Shown here piece by piece: positions 35,927-44,334 of a DNA stretch of 46,269 nucleotides. A program made the position numbers and the translations under genes. The notes under the pieces are model-generated. The model did no database searches and was not told the DNA's origin. It was given only the letters and a program-made list of their open reading frames with translations. The stretch comes from Bacteroidota bacterium (lineage in GTDB: Bacteria; Bacteroidota; Bacteroidia; JACPRZ01), in assembly GCA_016193485.1 (NCBI GenBank), contig JACPRZ010000011.1:8108-54376 (forward strand), written 5' to 3'. Position 1 is the first letter of the stretch; every line of letters starts with the position of its first letter.

Positions 35927-38332
35927 CTACCCGGCATATTTCTTCCTCCTGGAAAATGTAAATAAAAATCCAAAAATAACGATTATCATGGGAGGTATTA
36001 CAACATTAACGGTTTGCCATAACCTTCTCTGTTTACCTGTAAGGGAACGATCAAGGAGGCGGAGAGTAAGTTCACGGTTGCGGACCTGCAAAAGGCCGGA
36101 ATCATCGCACAGATAATCTATGCAGTTCATTAAAAAATTTTTATTCCCGTATTGCCGGTCGGTCCATTTATCATATCCGAGGGGCAAAGCGGTTTGCGTG
36201 GATTGTTTTACCTGGTTGCGGATGATGTCAGCATCCCCGACTACAATCATTTGTGAAAAGAAACCTTTTTCCTTAAATTCAATCAGGTCGCTCCCGCTGA
36301 TTTCGGGCATCAGCCGGTTGCGGAATACCGAAACAAAACTGCCTTCAAGCAGCCATGCAACCGGGATAAAACTTTTGTTAAAAAGCGACTCTTCCGGAAT
36401 CCTGTTTACCAATTGCAGATTGATGGGGACCGGGCAATTCAGTACCCTGGAATATTTTGAGGTCATAAGAAGAGGCGTTTTCTTTATCCCGTGGGCGGAA
36501 ACAGTATCTATGCTGCTTACGAAATCGCCCTTTACCAGGTCGAGGTTGTTCACAACCGGATGATTTCCTGCCTGCTGAAGAAGCGGGAAAAAAATCCAGG
36601 GACGCAGGTCCCATTGCGGCTGTCCGCCAACCATACCGGCATTGACCGGAACGGATGATGCCTGTATATCCTGAACGAGGTTTTGATTGACCCTGACGCC
36701 ATACCTGAACAGTTGGTCTTCAAGGTTAAGGACATTTGGAACGCCAACGGTCACACTGCCGGTCAATAAACTATCCATAGAAGCAAGCGTTCCGTCAATC
36801 ATCCAAATCGCCCGGCCGCCATTCATGATAAACTGGTCAATGATAAATTTATCTTTCTCGGTGAATGTAGAATCGGGTCCTGCCAGTACAATCACCCTCA
36901 CCCCATCGAGGGCTTTCAGTTTCCCGTCAATCATGATTTTTGAAACAGCGTATGATTTTGTAAGGGTATTAAAGATATCCTCTGTCTGAAGGTCATTGTA
37001 TTCACCATGCCCGGAAATAAATGCAATGCGGGCGGGATTTTTTGTTATTACCTTTTTTATTGCAGCGGCAAGTTCATATTCAAGTAATTCAATGGATGAA
37101 TTAAGCGCCATTGCGGGATGAGCGGCAAATTTATTTTGCAATAACTGCAACGGTATTTCGATGGCACCGGAAGCGGCAAGCGCTCCCGGAAAAATCACTT
37201 TTTGAATGAATTTGTCCCCCTCTTTTATCTGCAGCGAAGTGGGTTCGATCCCCACACCGGCCAATTCCCTGAAGAATGCATTCCTCTGCTGCGGATCTTC
37301 AATTGCGGCAGGGTCAATGAATTCATATTCAACCATCCCGTTGGAATGAGCGCGGAATTCATCAAGCATCTCGCGCGTGGAATTCCTGAGGTTCCTGAAA
37401 CCGCTGGGAAGATCGCCTTCAAGGTAAACCCTGAAATAAATTTTATCTTTAATGGCAACAAGCAAATTCTTTGTTGCTCCGGAAAGAGTATATCTTTTTT
37501 CGGAAGTCAGGTCAAAACGAATAAAGATAAATGAAAATATAAAATTTATTATCATTGCCATGATGATAGCCGATACTGCTGAAACCAGGTACCTGGTTCC
37601 CGTCATTTTGCGTGGTCCCAGCAGGAAGAGGGTCAAAAGAAAAAAAAGCGCAGTTGATGAAATGAAATACAGAAGGTCTCTTGTATCAATTACTCCCCTG
37701 CTCATGGCTATGTAGTGGTAATTGCCGCTTAACTGGCGGAAGAAACTTTCGGCACCGCCTCCCATCCCAAGGGCAGCGATGGTGTCGAAACCGGTGAAAG
37801 ATATAAAAATCACCAGGGCGGATGTGATAAAAGCGGTTACCTGGTTTTCGCACCATGCTGAAGCGAAAATTCCAATGGAAACAAAAAATGAAGCGAGAAA
37901 AATCAAACCGATATAGGATCCTGCTATCCCACCGGTGTCAATATTGCCCTGCGGTGACCCAAGAAGGTAAACTGAAAAGAAACAGACGAGAGTCGGGATA
38001 AGCGAAAAGAGGATGATGGTCATGCAGGATAAAAATTTTGCCAGAATGATCCGGAAACCTGATAGCGGAAGAGTAAGGATAATCTCAAGGGTGCCTGTTC
38101 TTTTTTCCTCGGCAAAAGAGCGCATCGTCACGGCAGGAATAAGGAAAAGGAAAACCCAGGGAGCGAGGATAAAAAGAGCATCAAGGGTGGCATACCCGTT
38201 ATCGAGAATGTTTGATTCACCGGGAACAATCCACATAAACACTCCGGTAACGGTAAGAAAAACAATTATGGCTATGTAACCGGTCAGGGAGCCGAAAAAG
38301 GAAGTGATTTCTTTTTTGAAAAGAGAGTACAT
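35927..38332 (-). CDS. gldFG: GldF-GldG fusion, ABC-transporter membrane component
   Basis: 801 residues joining two proteins that are separate in Flavobacterium. Residues 1-~240 are GldF-like ABC-2 permease: MYSLFKKEITSFFGSLTGYI, six hydrophobic helices and MRSFAEEKRTGTLEIILTLP. Residues ~245-801 are GldG-like: a membrane helix followed by RFDLTSEKRYTLSGATKNLL, the periplasmic region (IAFISGHGEYNDLQTEDIF, NGGRAIWMIDG) and a C-terminal helix (VNVVIPPMIIVIFGFLFTF). The join is smooth, with no stop or frameshift between LGPRKMTGTRYL and the GldG helix. GldF/GldG act with the ATPase GldA and are needed for gliding in F. johnsoniae; no gldA is in this window. Confidence 0.92.
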   Translation of the reverse strand: MYSLFKKEITSFFGSLTGYIAIIVFLTVTGVFMWIVPGESNILDNGYATLDALFILAPWVFLFLIPAVTMRSFAEEKRTGTLEIILTLPLSGFRIILAKFLSCMTIILFSLIPTLVCFFSVYLLGSPQGNIDTGGIAGSYIGLIFLASFFVSIGIFASAWCENQVTAFITSALVIFISFTGFDTIAALGMGGGAESFFRQLSGNYHYIAMSRGVIDTRDLLYFISSTALFFLLTLFLLGPRKMTGTRYLVSAVSAIIMAMIINFIFSFIFIRFDLTSEKRYTLSGATKNLLVAIKDKIYFRVYLEGDLPSGFRNLRNSTREMLDEFRAHSNGMVEYEFIDPAAIEDPQQRNAFFRELAGVGIEPTSLQIKEGDKFIQKVIFPGALAASGAIEIPLQLLQNKFAAHPAMALNSSIELLEYELAAAIKKVITKNPARIAFISGHGEYNDLQTEDIFNTLTKSYAVSKIMIDGKLKALDGVRVIVLAGPDSTFTEKDKFIIDQFIMNGGRAIWMIDGTLASMDSLLTGSVTVGVPNVLNLEDQLFRYGVRVNQNLVQDIQASSVPVNAGMVGGQPQWDLRPWIFFPLLQQAGNHPVVNNLDLVKGDFVSSIDTVSAHGIKKTPLLMTSKYSRVLNCPVPINLQLVNRIPEESLFNKSFIPVAWLLEGSFVSVFRNRLMPEISGSDLIEFKEKGFFSQMIVVGDADIIRNQVKQSTQTALPLGYDKWTDRQYGNKNFLMNCIDYLCDDSGLLQVRNRELTLRLLDRSLTGKQRRLWQTVNVVIPPMIIVIFGFLFTFSRRKKYAG

Positions 38333-38349
38333 TGGTTATGGTAAAAGGT

Positions 38350-38357
38350 CAAAGATA
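38350..38357 (-). promoter_or_regulatory. Candidate -7 box (TATCTTTG) for gldFG
   Basis: On the minus strand, TATCTTTG lies 18 bases before the gldFG ATG at 38332. A TTTG at 38384-38387 is farther than the usual spacing. Confidence 0.4.
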
Positions 38358-38411
38358 CTGACGATTACTGTCAGCATGATGACCAAATGCGTCATAATAA
38401 AAGATTAAAGA

Positions 38412-38480
38412 AAAAAGGGGGATAAGGGAGATAAGGGAATTCCCATATTTCCCCTATCCCCTTATCCCTTTATCCTTTTT
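38412..38480. repeat. Imperfect palindrome of GGGATAA-type repeats between divergent genes
   Basis: A purine arm (38412-38440, repeating GGGATAAGGGAGATAAGGG) faces a pyrimidine arm (38441-38480, TATCCCC, TTATCCC, TTTATCC with a period of about 7). It looks like a bidirectional terminator, yet gldFG and the GH3 gene are transcribed away from each other, so no transcript should end here. Confidence 0.6.
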
Positions 38481-38483
38481 TAC

Positions 38484-38491
38484 TACCTTTG
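38484..38491 (+). promoter_or_regulatory. Candidate -7 box (TACCTTTG) for the GH3 gene
   Basis: Exact TAnnTTTG match 25 bases before the ATG at 38517 and directly after the palindrome at 38412-38480. Confidence 0.5.
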
Positions 38492-38516
38492 AAAAGTTCT
38501 CACCCGAAAAGACCTA

Positions 38517-40040
38517 ATGTTCCTGCTCAATGGAATTATCCGGAAATTACTGAAATCCCGTTACACGCGGCTTATTCAAAATGCGCAAAAGCCGGCTGAA
38601 TCGCAGGATTTTATTCTGAAATACCTGGTAAAACGCGCGGCTGAAACCGAGTTCGGTAAAAAATATGGTTTTAATGCCATACGTTCATATACCGATTTTA
38701 AGCAGCGCATTCCCTTACACGATTACGATGACTTCCGGTCTTATACTATCCGCGTTAAACAGGGTGAAAGAAATGTACTCTGGCCCGGTGAAACCAGATG
38801 GTTCGCAAAATCATCGGGTACGACAAGCGATAAAAGCAAATTCATTCCCGTGACTTCAGAATCATTACGGATGAATCATTACCGGGGGGGGAAAGACCTT
38901 TATTCGGTTTACTTCCATCATCATCCGGGCAGCAGGATATTCAGCGGGAAATGCCTGAGTATTGGCGGTTCCCACCGGATAAATAATTTCAGTAACCGTT
39001 CCCGGTATGGCGATATTTCGGCTGTGATGGTACAGAACTTACCCTGGTGGGCCGAGATGAACACCGTCCCCTCAAAGAAGATTGCACTCATGGACGACTG
39101 GGAAGCAAAAATTGACGCCATTATCAAAACCACACTCCGCCAAAATATCACCGGGATTACAGGAGTACCGTCATGGACCCTTGTTTTACTGAAAAAGATC
39201 CTTGAAATGGCCGGCAAAAAAATTATTCCTGAAATATGGCCGAACCTTGAACTTTTTGTTCATGGAGCAGTGAGTTTCACTCCATACAGGGAACAATTTG
39301 CAGGTATCATTCCTTCAGCCGGGATGCACTACTTAGAAACATACAATGCTTCAGAGGGATTTTTTGCCATACAGGATGATCTTTCAGACAGGGGAATGTT
39401 GCTGCTCACGGATCATGGAATTTTTTATGAATTCATACCCATAGATGCTGCCGGGAAAGAGAATCCTGAGGTTTGTCTGCCGCAGGATGTTGCGCTGAAT
39501 AAAAATTATGCTATCGTAATATCAACCAATGGCGGCTTATGGAGATATAAAATCGGGGATACGGTCAAATTCACTTCTCTCAACCCGCTAAGGGTTACGG
39601 TAAGCGGGAGGACAAGGAATTTTATCAATGCTTTTGGCGAAGAACTGATCATTGACAATGCCGAAAAAGCGATATCATCAGCCGCCCAAAAGACCGGCTC
39701 CGCAATCCGCGATTTCACCGCTGCACCGGTTTATATGAACGCAACCACGACAGGCGCTCATGAATGGCTGATTGAGTTTGATAAACCTCCGCAGGATATT
39801 GAAAAATTCGCTTCGGTACTTGATACCGCTTTAATGGAAGTTAATTCCGATTATGAGGCAAAGAGGTTCAAAAATCTCGCCCTGCGTCCACCGGTAGTGC
39901 ATAATCTTCCGGTCGGAACTTTTGAAATATGGCTGAAAAAAAAAGGTAAACTTGGCGGCCAGCATAAAGTTCCCCGGTTATTTAACGACAGGAGATATGT
40001 GGAGGAGTTGCTGGCAATGGTAAGAGAGAAAAATATATAA
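38517..40040 (+). CDS. GH3 auxin-responsive-promoter family acyl-adenylate enzyme
   Basis: 507 residues of the GH3 family, part of the adenylate-forming superfamily. Visible features: VKRAAETEFGKKYGF and FKQRIPLHDYDDFRSYTIRVKQGE near the N terminus; the nucleotide-binding FAKSSGTTSDKSKFIPVT (about 98-115); LETYNASEGFFAIQDD; and YKIGDTVKFTSLNPLRVTVSGRTR. Plant GH3 enzymes conjugate amino acids to jasmonate or auxin. Bacteroidota members are widespread, but their substrates are unknown to me. An eight-G run at 38884-38891 encodes RGGK in frame. It is divergent from gldFG. Confidence 0.93.
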   Translation: MFLLNGIIRKLLKSRYTRLIQNAQKPAESQDFILKYLVKRAAETEFGKKYGFNAIRSYTDFKQRIPLHDYDDFRSYTIRVKQGERNVLWPGETRWFAKSSGTTSDKSKFIPVTSESLRMNHYRGGKDLYSVYFHHHPGSRIFSGKCLSIGGSHRINNFSNRSRYGDISAVMVQNLPWWAEMNTVPSKKIALMDDWEAKIDAIIKTTLRQNITGITGVPSWTLVLLKKILEMAGKKIIPEIWPNLELFVHGAVSFTPYREQFAGIIPSAGMHYLETYNASEGFFAIQDDLSDRGMLLLTDHGIFYEFIPIDAAGKENPEVCLPQDVALNKNYAIVISTNGGLWRYKIGDTVKFTSLNPLRVTVSGRTRNFINAFGEELIIDNAEKAISSAAQKTGSAIRDFTAAPVYMNATTTGAHEWLIEFDKPPQDIEKFASVLDTALMEVNSDYEAKRFKNLALRPPVVHNLPVGTFEIWLKKKGKLGGQHKVPRLFNDRRYVEELLAMVREKNI

Positions 40041-40041
40041 T

Positions 40042-40085
40042 ACTAATATACGAATCAATACCAATGATACGAATAGCACTAATTC
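40042..40085. repeat. Short dispersed AT-rich repeat, copy 2
   Basis: A near copy of the 9358-9392 sequence (TAATATACGAATCAATACCA, then ATGATACGAATA). The ATG of the following gene and its first codons (MIRIALI) fall within the repeat, so the repeat supplies the start of that frame. Confidence 0.5.
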
Positions 40086-40858
40086 AATTAATGGTTTTTC
40101 TTTTCACCTTGACTGCACATCCAGGTGATCCGGTTTTAATTAAGACGATTAATGTCAAACACGATTATTTCACAGTTGATAACCTTGGATATGTTTACCT
40201 TGTCTCGGATTATTCAATAACAAAATACAATTTTGAGGGTGATGCAGTTGCAATATTCAGCGATAAAAAATTCGGTAAACCCGCTATTATGGATGTTGCG
40301 AACCCCATGAAAATTCTGGTATTTTACCCGGAATTCTCGATGATACTTTTTCTTGATAACAAACTTGCCATAAATGGCGGACCTGTTAATTTACAGGAAC
40401 AGGGCATTAGCGATCCGTCACTGGCGTGTACTTCTTATGAAAACGGGTTATGGGTATTTGACCGTATGGCCAACAGGGTAGTCCGTTTTAATTCAGGTCT
40501 TACAGCAACCCATAGGAGCGATGACTTGCGGCAACTGCTTCAAACAGCCATAACTCCCGATGCCCTTTTTGAGTCGGGTAATCATGTTTATCTGGGTAAT
40601 TCCGGTTCAGGGATCATTATCTTTGATGTTTACGGATCATATTATAAAACCGTACCCGGCAGCCATTTTCATTCGTTTCAACCTGATGACATGAAAATCC
40701 TTCACCTGAAGGGAGACACCTTAATTTCATTCAACACTGCTTCACTTGAAGAAAATAAATTTGTTCTGACAGAAACCGGCATAACTTCATTCAGAAAAGA
40801 AAACAAGAATCTGTTTCTTTCGGATAATAGCAGGATACTCATCTATAAATTTGAATGA
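40064..40858 (+). CDS. Unknown exported propeller-like protein
   Basis: 264 residues, not recognised. The N terminus (MIRIALIQLMVFLFTLTAHPGD) is a probable signal peptide. The rest alternates short strand-like segments with polar turns (GYVYLVSDYSITKYNFEGD, NGLWVFDRMANRVVRFNSG, NHVYLGNSGSGIIIFDVYG), which suggests a small beta-propeller. There are no catalytic motifs and no T9SS tail. It lies 23 bases after the GH3 gene and before the deoxynucleoside kinase on the same strand. Its beginning overlaps a dispersed repeat. Confidence 0.75.
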   Translation: MIRIALIQLMVFLFTLTAHPGDPVLIKTINVKHDYFTVDNLGYVYLVSDYSITKYNFEGDAVAIFSDKKFGKPAIMDVANPMKILVFYPEFSMILFLDNKLAINGGPVNLQEQGISDPSLACTSYENGLWVFDRMANRVVRFNSGLTATHRSDDLRQLLQTAITPDALFESGNHVYLGNSGSGIIIFDVYGSYYKTVPGSHFHSFQPDDMKILHLKGDTLISFNTASLEENKFVLTETGITSFRKENKNLFLSDNSRILIYKFE

Positions 40859-40933
40859 TTTTCCCCGGACGAAAAAGTTTTTAACACCGGCCACCGGGCA
40901 TTGAAAGTTATCCCTATATTTATCCCGTATTTT

Positions 40934-41566
40934 ATGAAGCAACAGGGAGCCATGCATATTGCTGTAGCCGGGAACATCGGGTCGGGTAAGACCACTCTCA
41001 CAACCTTACTGTCCCGTCATTACGGGTGGGAAGCCCAGTATGAAGATACCGATGACAATCCCTACCTGAACGATTTTTATGAGGATATGCAGAGGTGGTC
41101 ATTCAACCTGCAGATTTATTTTCTACGGAGCAGGTTCAGCCAGATCATGCAATTAAGGCAGAGCGGAAAACGGGTGATCCAGGACCGGACGATCTATGAA
41201 GACGCTCACATTTTCGCTCCCAACCTGCACGCTATGGGATTGATGACTACACGCGATTTTGAAAATTACATCTCTCTCTTCCGCCTGATCACGGCCGTAG
41301 TGCAGCCACCCGATCTTCTCATTTACCTCCGTGCAACCGTTCCTACCCTTGTACAGCAGATACAAAAAAGAGGCAGGGCTTTTGAAAGCGGCATCCGGCT
41401 TGATTACCTGAAACGGCTGAATGAAAGGTATGAAGCGTGGATAACATCATACGACATCGGGCGACTGCTGATTATTGATGTTGACACTAACAAATTCTCC
41501 GAAAATAAAGAACACCTGGGGCAAATCATCCGGATGATAGACGGGGAACTGCACGGGTTGTTCTGA
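40934..41566 (+). CDS. Deoxynucleoside kinase
   Basis: About 210 residues. It transfers the ATP gamma-phosphate to the 5' hydroxyl of deoxynucleosides in the salvage pathway. Evidence: P-loop AGNIGSGKT (residues 12-20), the base-binding EDTDDNPYLNDFYED segment, WSFNLQIYFLRSRF, the catalytic QDRTIYEDAHIFA (D-R-[ST]-[IV]-Y-E motif) and the lid RGRAFESGIRLDYLKRLNERYEAW. The ATG at 40934 was chosen; a second in-frame ATG at 40952 (MHIAVAGN) behind AGGGAG is an equally good start. Substrate preference (dA/dG versus others) cannot be settled by eye. It converges with the next gene, with 2 bases between stops. Confidence 0.95.
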   Translation: MKQQGAMHIAVAGNIGSGKTTLTTLLSRHYGWEAQYEDTDDNPYLNDFYEDMQRWSFNLQIYFLRSRFSQIMQLRQSGKRVIQDRTIYEDAHIFAPNLHAMGLMTTRDFENYISLFRLITAVVQPPDLLIYLRATVPTLVQQIQKRGRAFESGIRLDYLKRLNERYEAWITSYDIGRLLIIDVDTNKFSENKEHLGQIIRMIDGELHGLF

Positions 41567-41568
41567 AG

Positions 41569-42207
41569 TCAATAATCCCTTCCCTGGATAATTTTTCTTC
41601 TGTCGCTTACATATTTTAAATTCCATTCATTTATCAAAGCGGTTATTTCTTCCGGACAAGATATGGAATCCCCGTAATACTTTATGTACAGGTATTTTCG
41701 TAATTCCCATTCATTAAATCTGCTTTTGGTAAATACCGGGCTGTATGGGTCAAACCAGGATTTTACCCGGATTTTATGTTGGCCTTTTTCGGAATAAATA
41801 AATACAATAACATTATCATTTACATAAAGAGTCCGGAATACGGCCCTTGGAGGCGAGCAATGTCCTTCCCGGTATACGTCACAATGTTTATTGGAAATAT
41901 TGCTCCTTTCAGCAATAGCCCCAATATTGCGTGTACCCCGGTAATACTCATAATTCCTTTTTACAATAGTGACAGGAATTTTACCGGTAAAAGTAATCTG
42001 TGAATCCGAAAAGGATTCAACCTGATAATCAATTTTTTGAAAAAAATCATTCAATATTGCGATTAAAACCTGATTGTCGGTACCATAGGTTGCTTTAAAA
42101 ACTGTTTCATCAGAATAATTACGGATCGTTGAAATAATCTCTTTTCTTGTTTGAGCAAGCGTATTGGAGAGTATAAACAGGAATGAAAAGAAAAAAAGTA
42201 TTTTCAT
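41569..42207 (-). CDS. Unknown secreted protein
   Basis: 212 residues with a clear signal peptide (MKILFFFSFLFILSNTLAQ). The mature part is a mixed polar protein without recognised motifs. It contains ITFTGKIPVTIVKRNYEYY and a pair of cysteines near HCDVYREGHC, which might form a disulfide, and another cysteine near SISCPEEIT. No T9SS tail and no lipobox. It follows the CocE-type hydrolase on the same strand, 67 bases downstream. Confidence 0.72.
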   Translation of the reverse strand: MKILFFFSFLFILSNTLAQTRKEIISTIRNYSDETVFKATYGTDNQVLIAILNDFFQKIDYQVESFSDSQITFTGKIPVTIVKRNYEYYRGTRNIGAIAERSNISNKHCDVYREGHCSPPRAVFRTLYVNDNVIVFIYSEKGQHKIRVKSWFDPYSPVFTKSRFNEWELRKYLYIKYYGDSISCPEEITALINEWNLKYVSDRRKIIQGRDY

Positions 42208-42274
42208 GTAATTTTAATTCATCCTAAGCACTACAAAAATTATACCGGAAATGGAGAAAAGTCAGAATTTCAAT

Positions 42275-44167
42275 TCAGGGTTTTACCACTCCCACTTCAA
42301 GAAATGAAGGTTTGTCTTTGAGGTAATAAACGCGGTGGGTTGCTTTAATAAAGTCCTCTTCATCGGCTTTGAAAATATTTATCACATACTTCTGAGGGTT
42401 TCGGTCAACCAGCGGAAACCAGGCGCTCTGCACCTGCACCATTATCCTGTGTCCTTTTTTAAAGGCATGGAGAACATCCTGCAACTCAAAACAAACTTTT
42501 GTTAATTCTCCGGGTTTAAAGGGCTCAGGTTTTTCCAAACTGTTGCGGAACCTTCCCCGCATAACTTCACTCCGCACCATTTGCTGGTACCCGCCCATTT
42601 TCACACCCGGTGGATTGTGTTTGAAATTTGCAGCGCTGTCCGGATAAAGATCAATTAATTTTACAATCCAGTCGGCATCGGTACCGGTTACAGATACATA
42701 CAAAGTAACCCGCATATTGCCGGCAAGGGTCACATTTTCTTCGAGATAACCGGTTTTATAGGAGAGTACATCAGGCCGGTTGGAGGTGAACCGCTGGTCA
42801 TCAGTCATATATTCCTTTCTCATCACATTGCTAATTGAATCCGTGTATGGAACTGGGTTTGCCGGATCGCTTATAAATTCATCGAAGGAATCAGAAATTT
42901 CACTGGGTTCATTGAAATCAAGTATTCCGCCTTTATGCAGGTACATGTTTTGCCTCACCATGTTCACGGGAGGCCATTGGTTGAATTTCCTCCACCGGTT
43001 CGTACCGGTTTCAAAAAGGTACGCCTCCGCCAGATTCACATTGCATTTTCCTTTCAGGCGGCACGCAAAAAAAGGAAATTCAACTGAATCGAGGTAAAAT
43101 TCAGAAGGAGGGGGAGAATCGCCAAAAAAAACGTTTCCAAGTTTTGAGCCGTCACTCCTCCCCCACCCCCCATGATACCAGGGACCCATGACTAAATGGT
43201 TATCAGTCCCCGGGTTCTGCACTTCAATTGCCTGGTAGGTTTTCAATGTTCCATAAAGATCTTCAGCATCGTACCATCCGCCCGTTACAAGCACAGATGG
43301 TTTTACACCTTGAAGCCGCGGTAAAATATTTCTTGCCCGCCAGAAATAATCAAAATCCGGATGGTTGATAATGTCATTCCAGAACGGTATTGAATCATGG
43401 TAATATTTAATATTAATGTTTTTCAGTGGTCCCAATTCATTGAGATAGAAATTATAGCCGTCCTTTGTCGGAAATGTAAACCGTTGACCCCAATCAGTGA
43501 ACAATCCATGCCGTTCCCTCCCAAAAACATAGAAAAAGTTAAACGCATGAGGGAGAAAGAATGCACCGTAATGAAAAAAATCATCACGGAACCAGTCGGC
43601 AATAGGCGCCTGGGGTGATGCGGCAACAAGAGCGGGATGTGCATTAATCAATCCCATAGAAGCATAAAAACCGGGATACGAAATTCCCCACATACCGACT
43701 TTGCCGTTGTTACCAGGTACATTCTTTATCAGCCAGTCGATGGCATCGTACGTGTCGGTGGTTTCATCGGTTTCTGATTTGTTTTTTTTATTGGGTTTGT
43801 AAGGGCGTACATTTTCAAATTTTCCTTCCGACATAAACCGGCCTCTGACATCCTGGTAAACGAAGATGAATTTCTCTCTTGCATATTTCATTGAAGGTCC
43901 CAACGATGTTTTCATTTTTTCTTCACCGTAAGGAGCAACCGAATAGGGTGTGCGGAGAAAGAGGATGGGATACTTTTCGTTTTTGTCTTTCGGAGAATAT
44001 ACAACGGTGAAGAGAGTAACCCCATCCCGCATCGGAATCCGGTATTCATACTTATCGTAGTTATCAATAATAAAAAGAGAATCTTCGTTTCCCCTTCCGG
44101 CATCCTGAGCAGACAGGAAATTGGTTAAAAAAAATAAAGAAATAAGTACGCAATAAAGAGTTTTCAT
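42275..44167 (-). CDS. CocE/NonD-type secreted acyl hydrolase (X-Pro peptidase S15 family)
   Basis: 630 residues from the ATG at 44167, which starts a good signal peptide (MKTLYCVLISLFFLTNFLSAQ). Alpha/beta hydrolase N domain: YRIPMRDGVTLFTVVYSPK, VYQDVRGRFMSEGKF, nucleophile Ser163 in GMWGISYPGFYAS, and later GGWYDAEDLYG (acid) and GPWYHGGW (histidine), matching the Ser-Asp-His set of cocaine esterase CocE and S15 X-Pro dipeptidyl peptidases. A C-terminal jelly-roll domain follows (VTLAGNMRVTLYVSVTGTDADWIVKL, FKKGHRIMVQVQSAWFPLVDRNP). It may act as a peptidase, glutaryl acylase-like enzyme or esterase. The MITE-like element ends 7 bases before its ATG (TSD included), so the native promoter may be displaced. 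Confidence 0.9.
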   Translation of the reverse strand: MKTLYCVLISLFFLTNFLSAQDAGRGNEDSLFIIDNYDKYEYRIPMRDGVTLFTVVYSPKDKNEKYPILFLRTPYSVAPYGEEKMKTSLGPSMKYAREKFIFVYQDVRGRFMSEGKFENVRPYKPNKKNKSETDETTDTYDAIDWLIKNVPGNNGKVGMWGISYPGFYASMGLINAHPALVAASPQAPIADWFRDDFFHYGAFFLPHAFNFFYVFGRERHGLFTDWGQRFTFPTKDGYNFYLNELGPLKNINIKYYHDSIPFWNDIINHPDFDYFWRARNILPRLQGVKPSVLVTGGWYDAEDLYGTLKTYQAIEVQNPGTDNHLVMGPWYHGGWGRSDGSKLGNVFFGDSPPPSEFYLDSVEFPFFACRLKGKCNVNLAEAYLFETGTNRWRKFNQWPPVNMVRQNMYLHKGGILDFNEPSEISDSFDEFISDPANPVPYTDSISNVMRKEYMTDDQRFTSNRPDVLSYKTGYLEENVTLAGNMRVTLYVSVTGTDADWIVKLIDLYPDSAANFKHNPPGVKMGGYQQMVRSEVMRGRFRNSLEKPEPFKPGELTKVCFELQDVLHAFKKGHRIMVQVQSAWFPLVDRNPQKYVINIFKADEEDFIKATHRVYYLKDKPSFLEVGVVKP

Positions 44168-44173
44168 TTGTAA

Positions 44174-44331
44174 AAAATTTGGGTTACTATTCACCCCCTC
44201 TGTGAAACTCAGTGAACTCTGTGTTAAAAATTCTTCAACACAGAGAGCACAGAGTACACTGAGTTACACAGAGTTAAATTGCAATGATCAATAATAATTT
44301 GTAATTTGGGGTGAATAGTAACAAAATTTGG
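44174..44331. mobile_element. MITE-like element with 15-bp TIRs and 9-bp TSD
   Basis: The 140-base core 44183-44322 starts GTTACTATTCACCCC and ends GGGGTGAATAGTAAC, a perfect 15-base inverted repeat. It is flanked by perfect direct repeats AAAATTTGG at 44174-44182 and 44323-44331, as expected for a target-site duplication. Inside is a nested palindrome of CTCTGTG/CACAGAG and ACTCAGTG/CACTGAGT words. It has no coding capacity. It fills the gap between the lipoprotein stop codon (44335) and the hydrolase start (44167). No transposase that could move it is in this window. Confidence 0.78.
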
Positions 44332-44334
44332 TTA

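Noticed and set aside
35927..38332. Frameshift or misjoin creating the GldF-GldG fusion
   Set aside because: The frame is continuous, the linker is plausible and the GldG membrane helix is complete, so a natural fusion is more likely.
44183..44322. Ordinary bidirectional terminator
   Set aside because: Both flanking genes are on the same strand. Perfect 15-bp ends plus a 9-bp flanking duplication fit a mobile element better.
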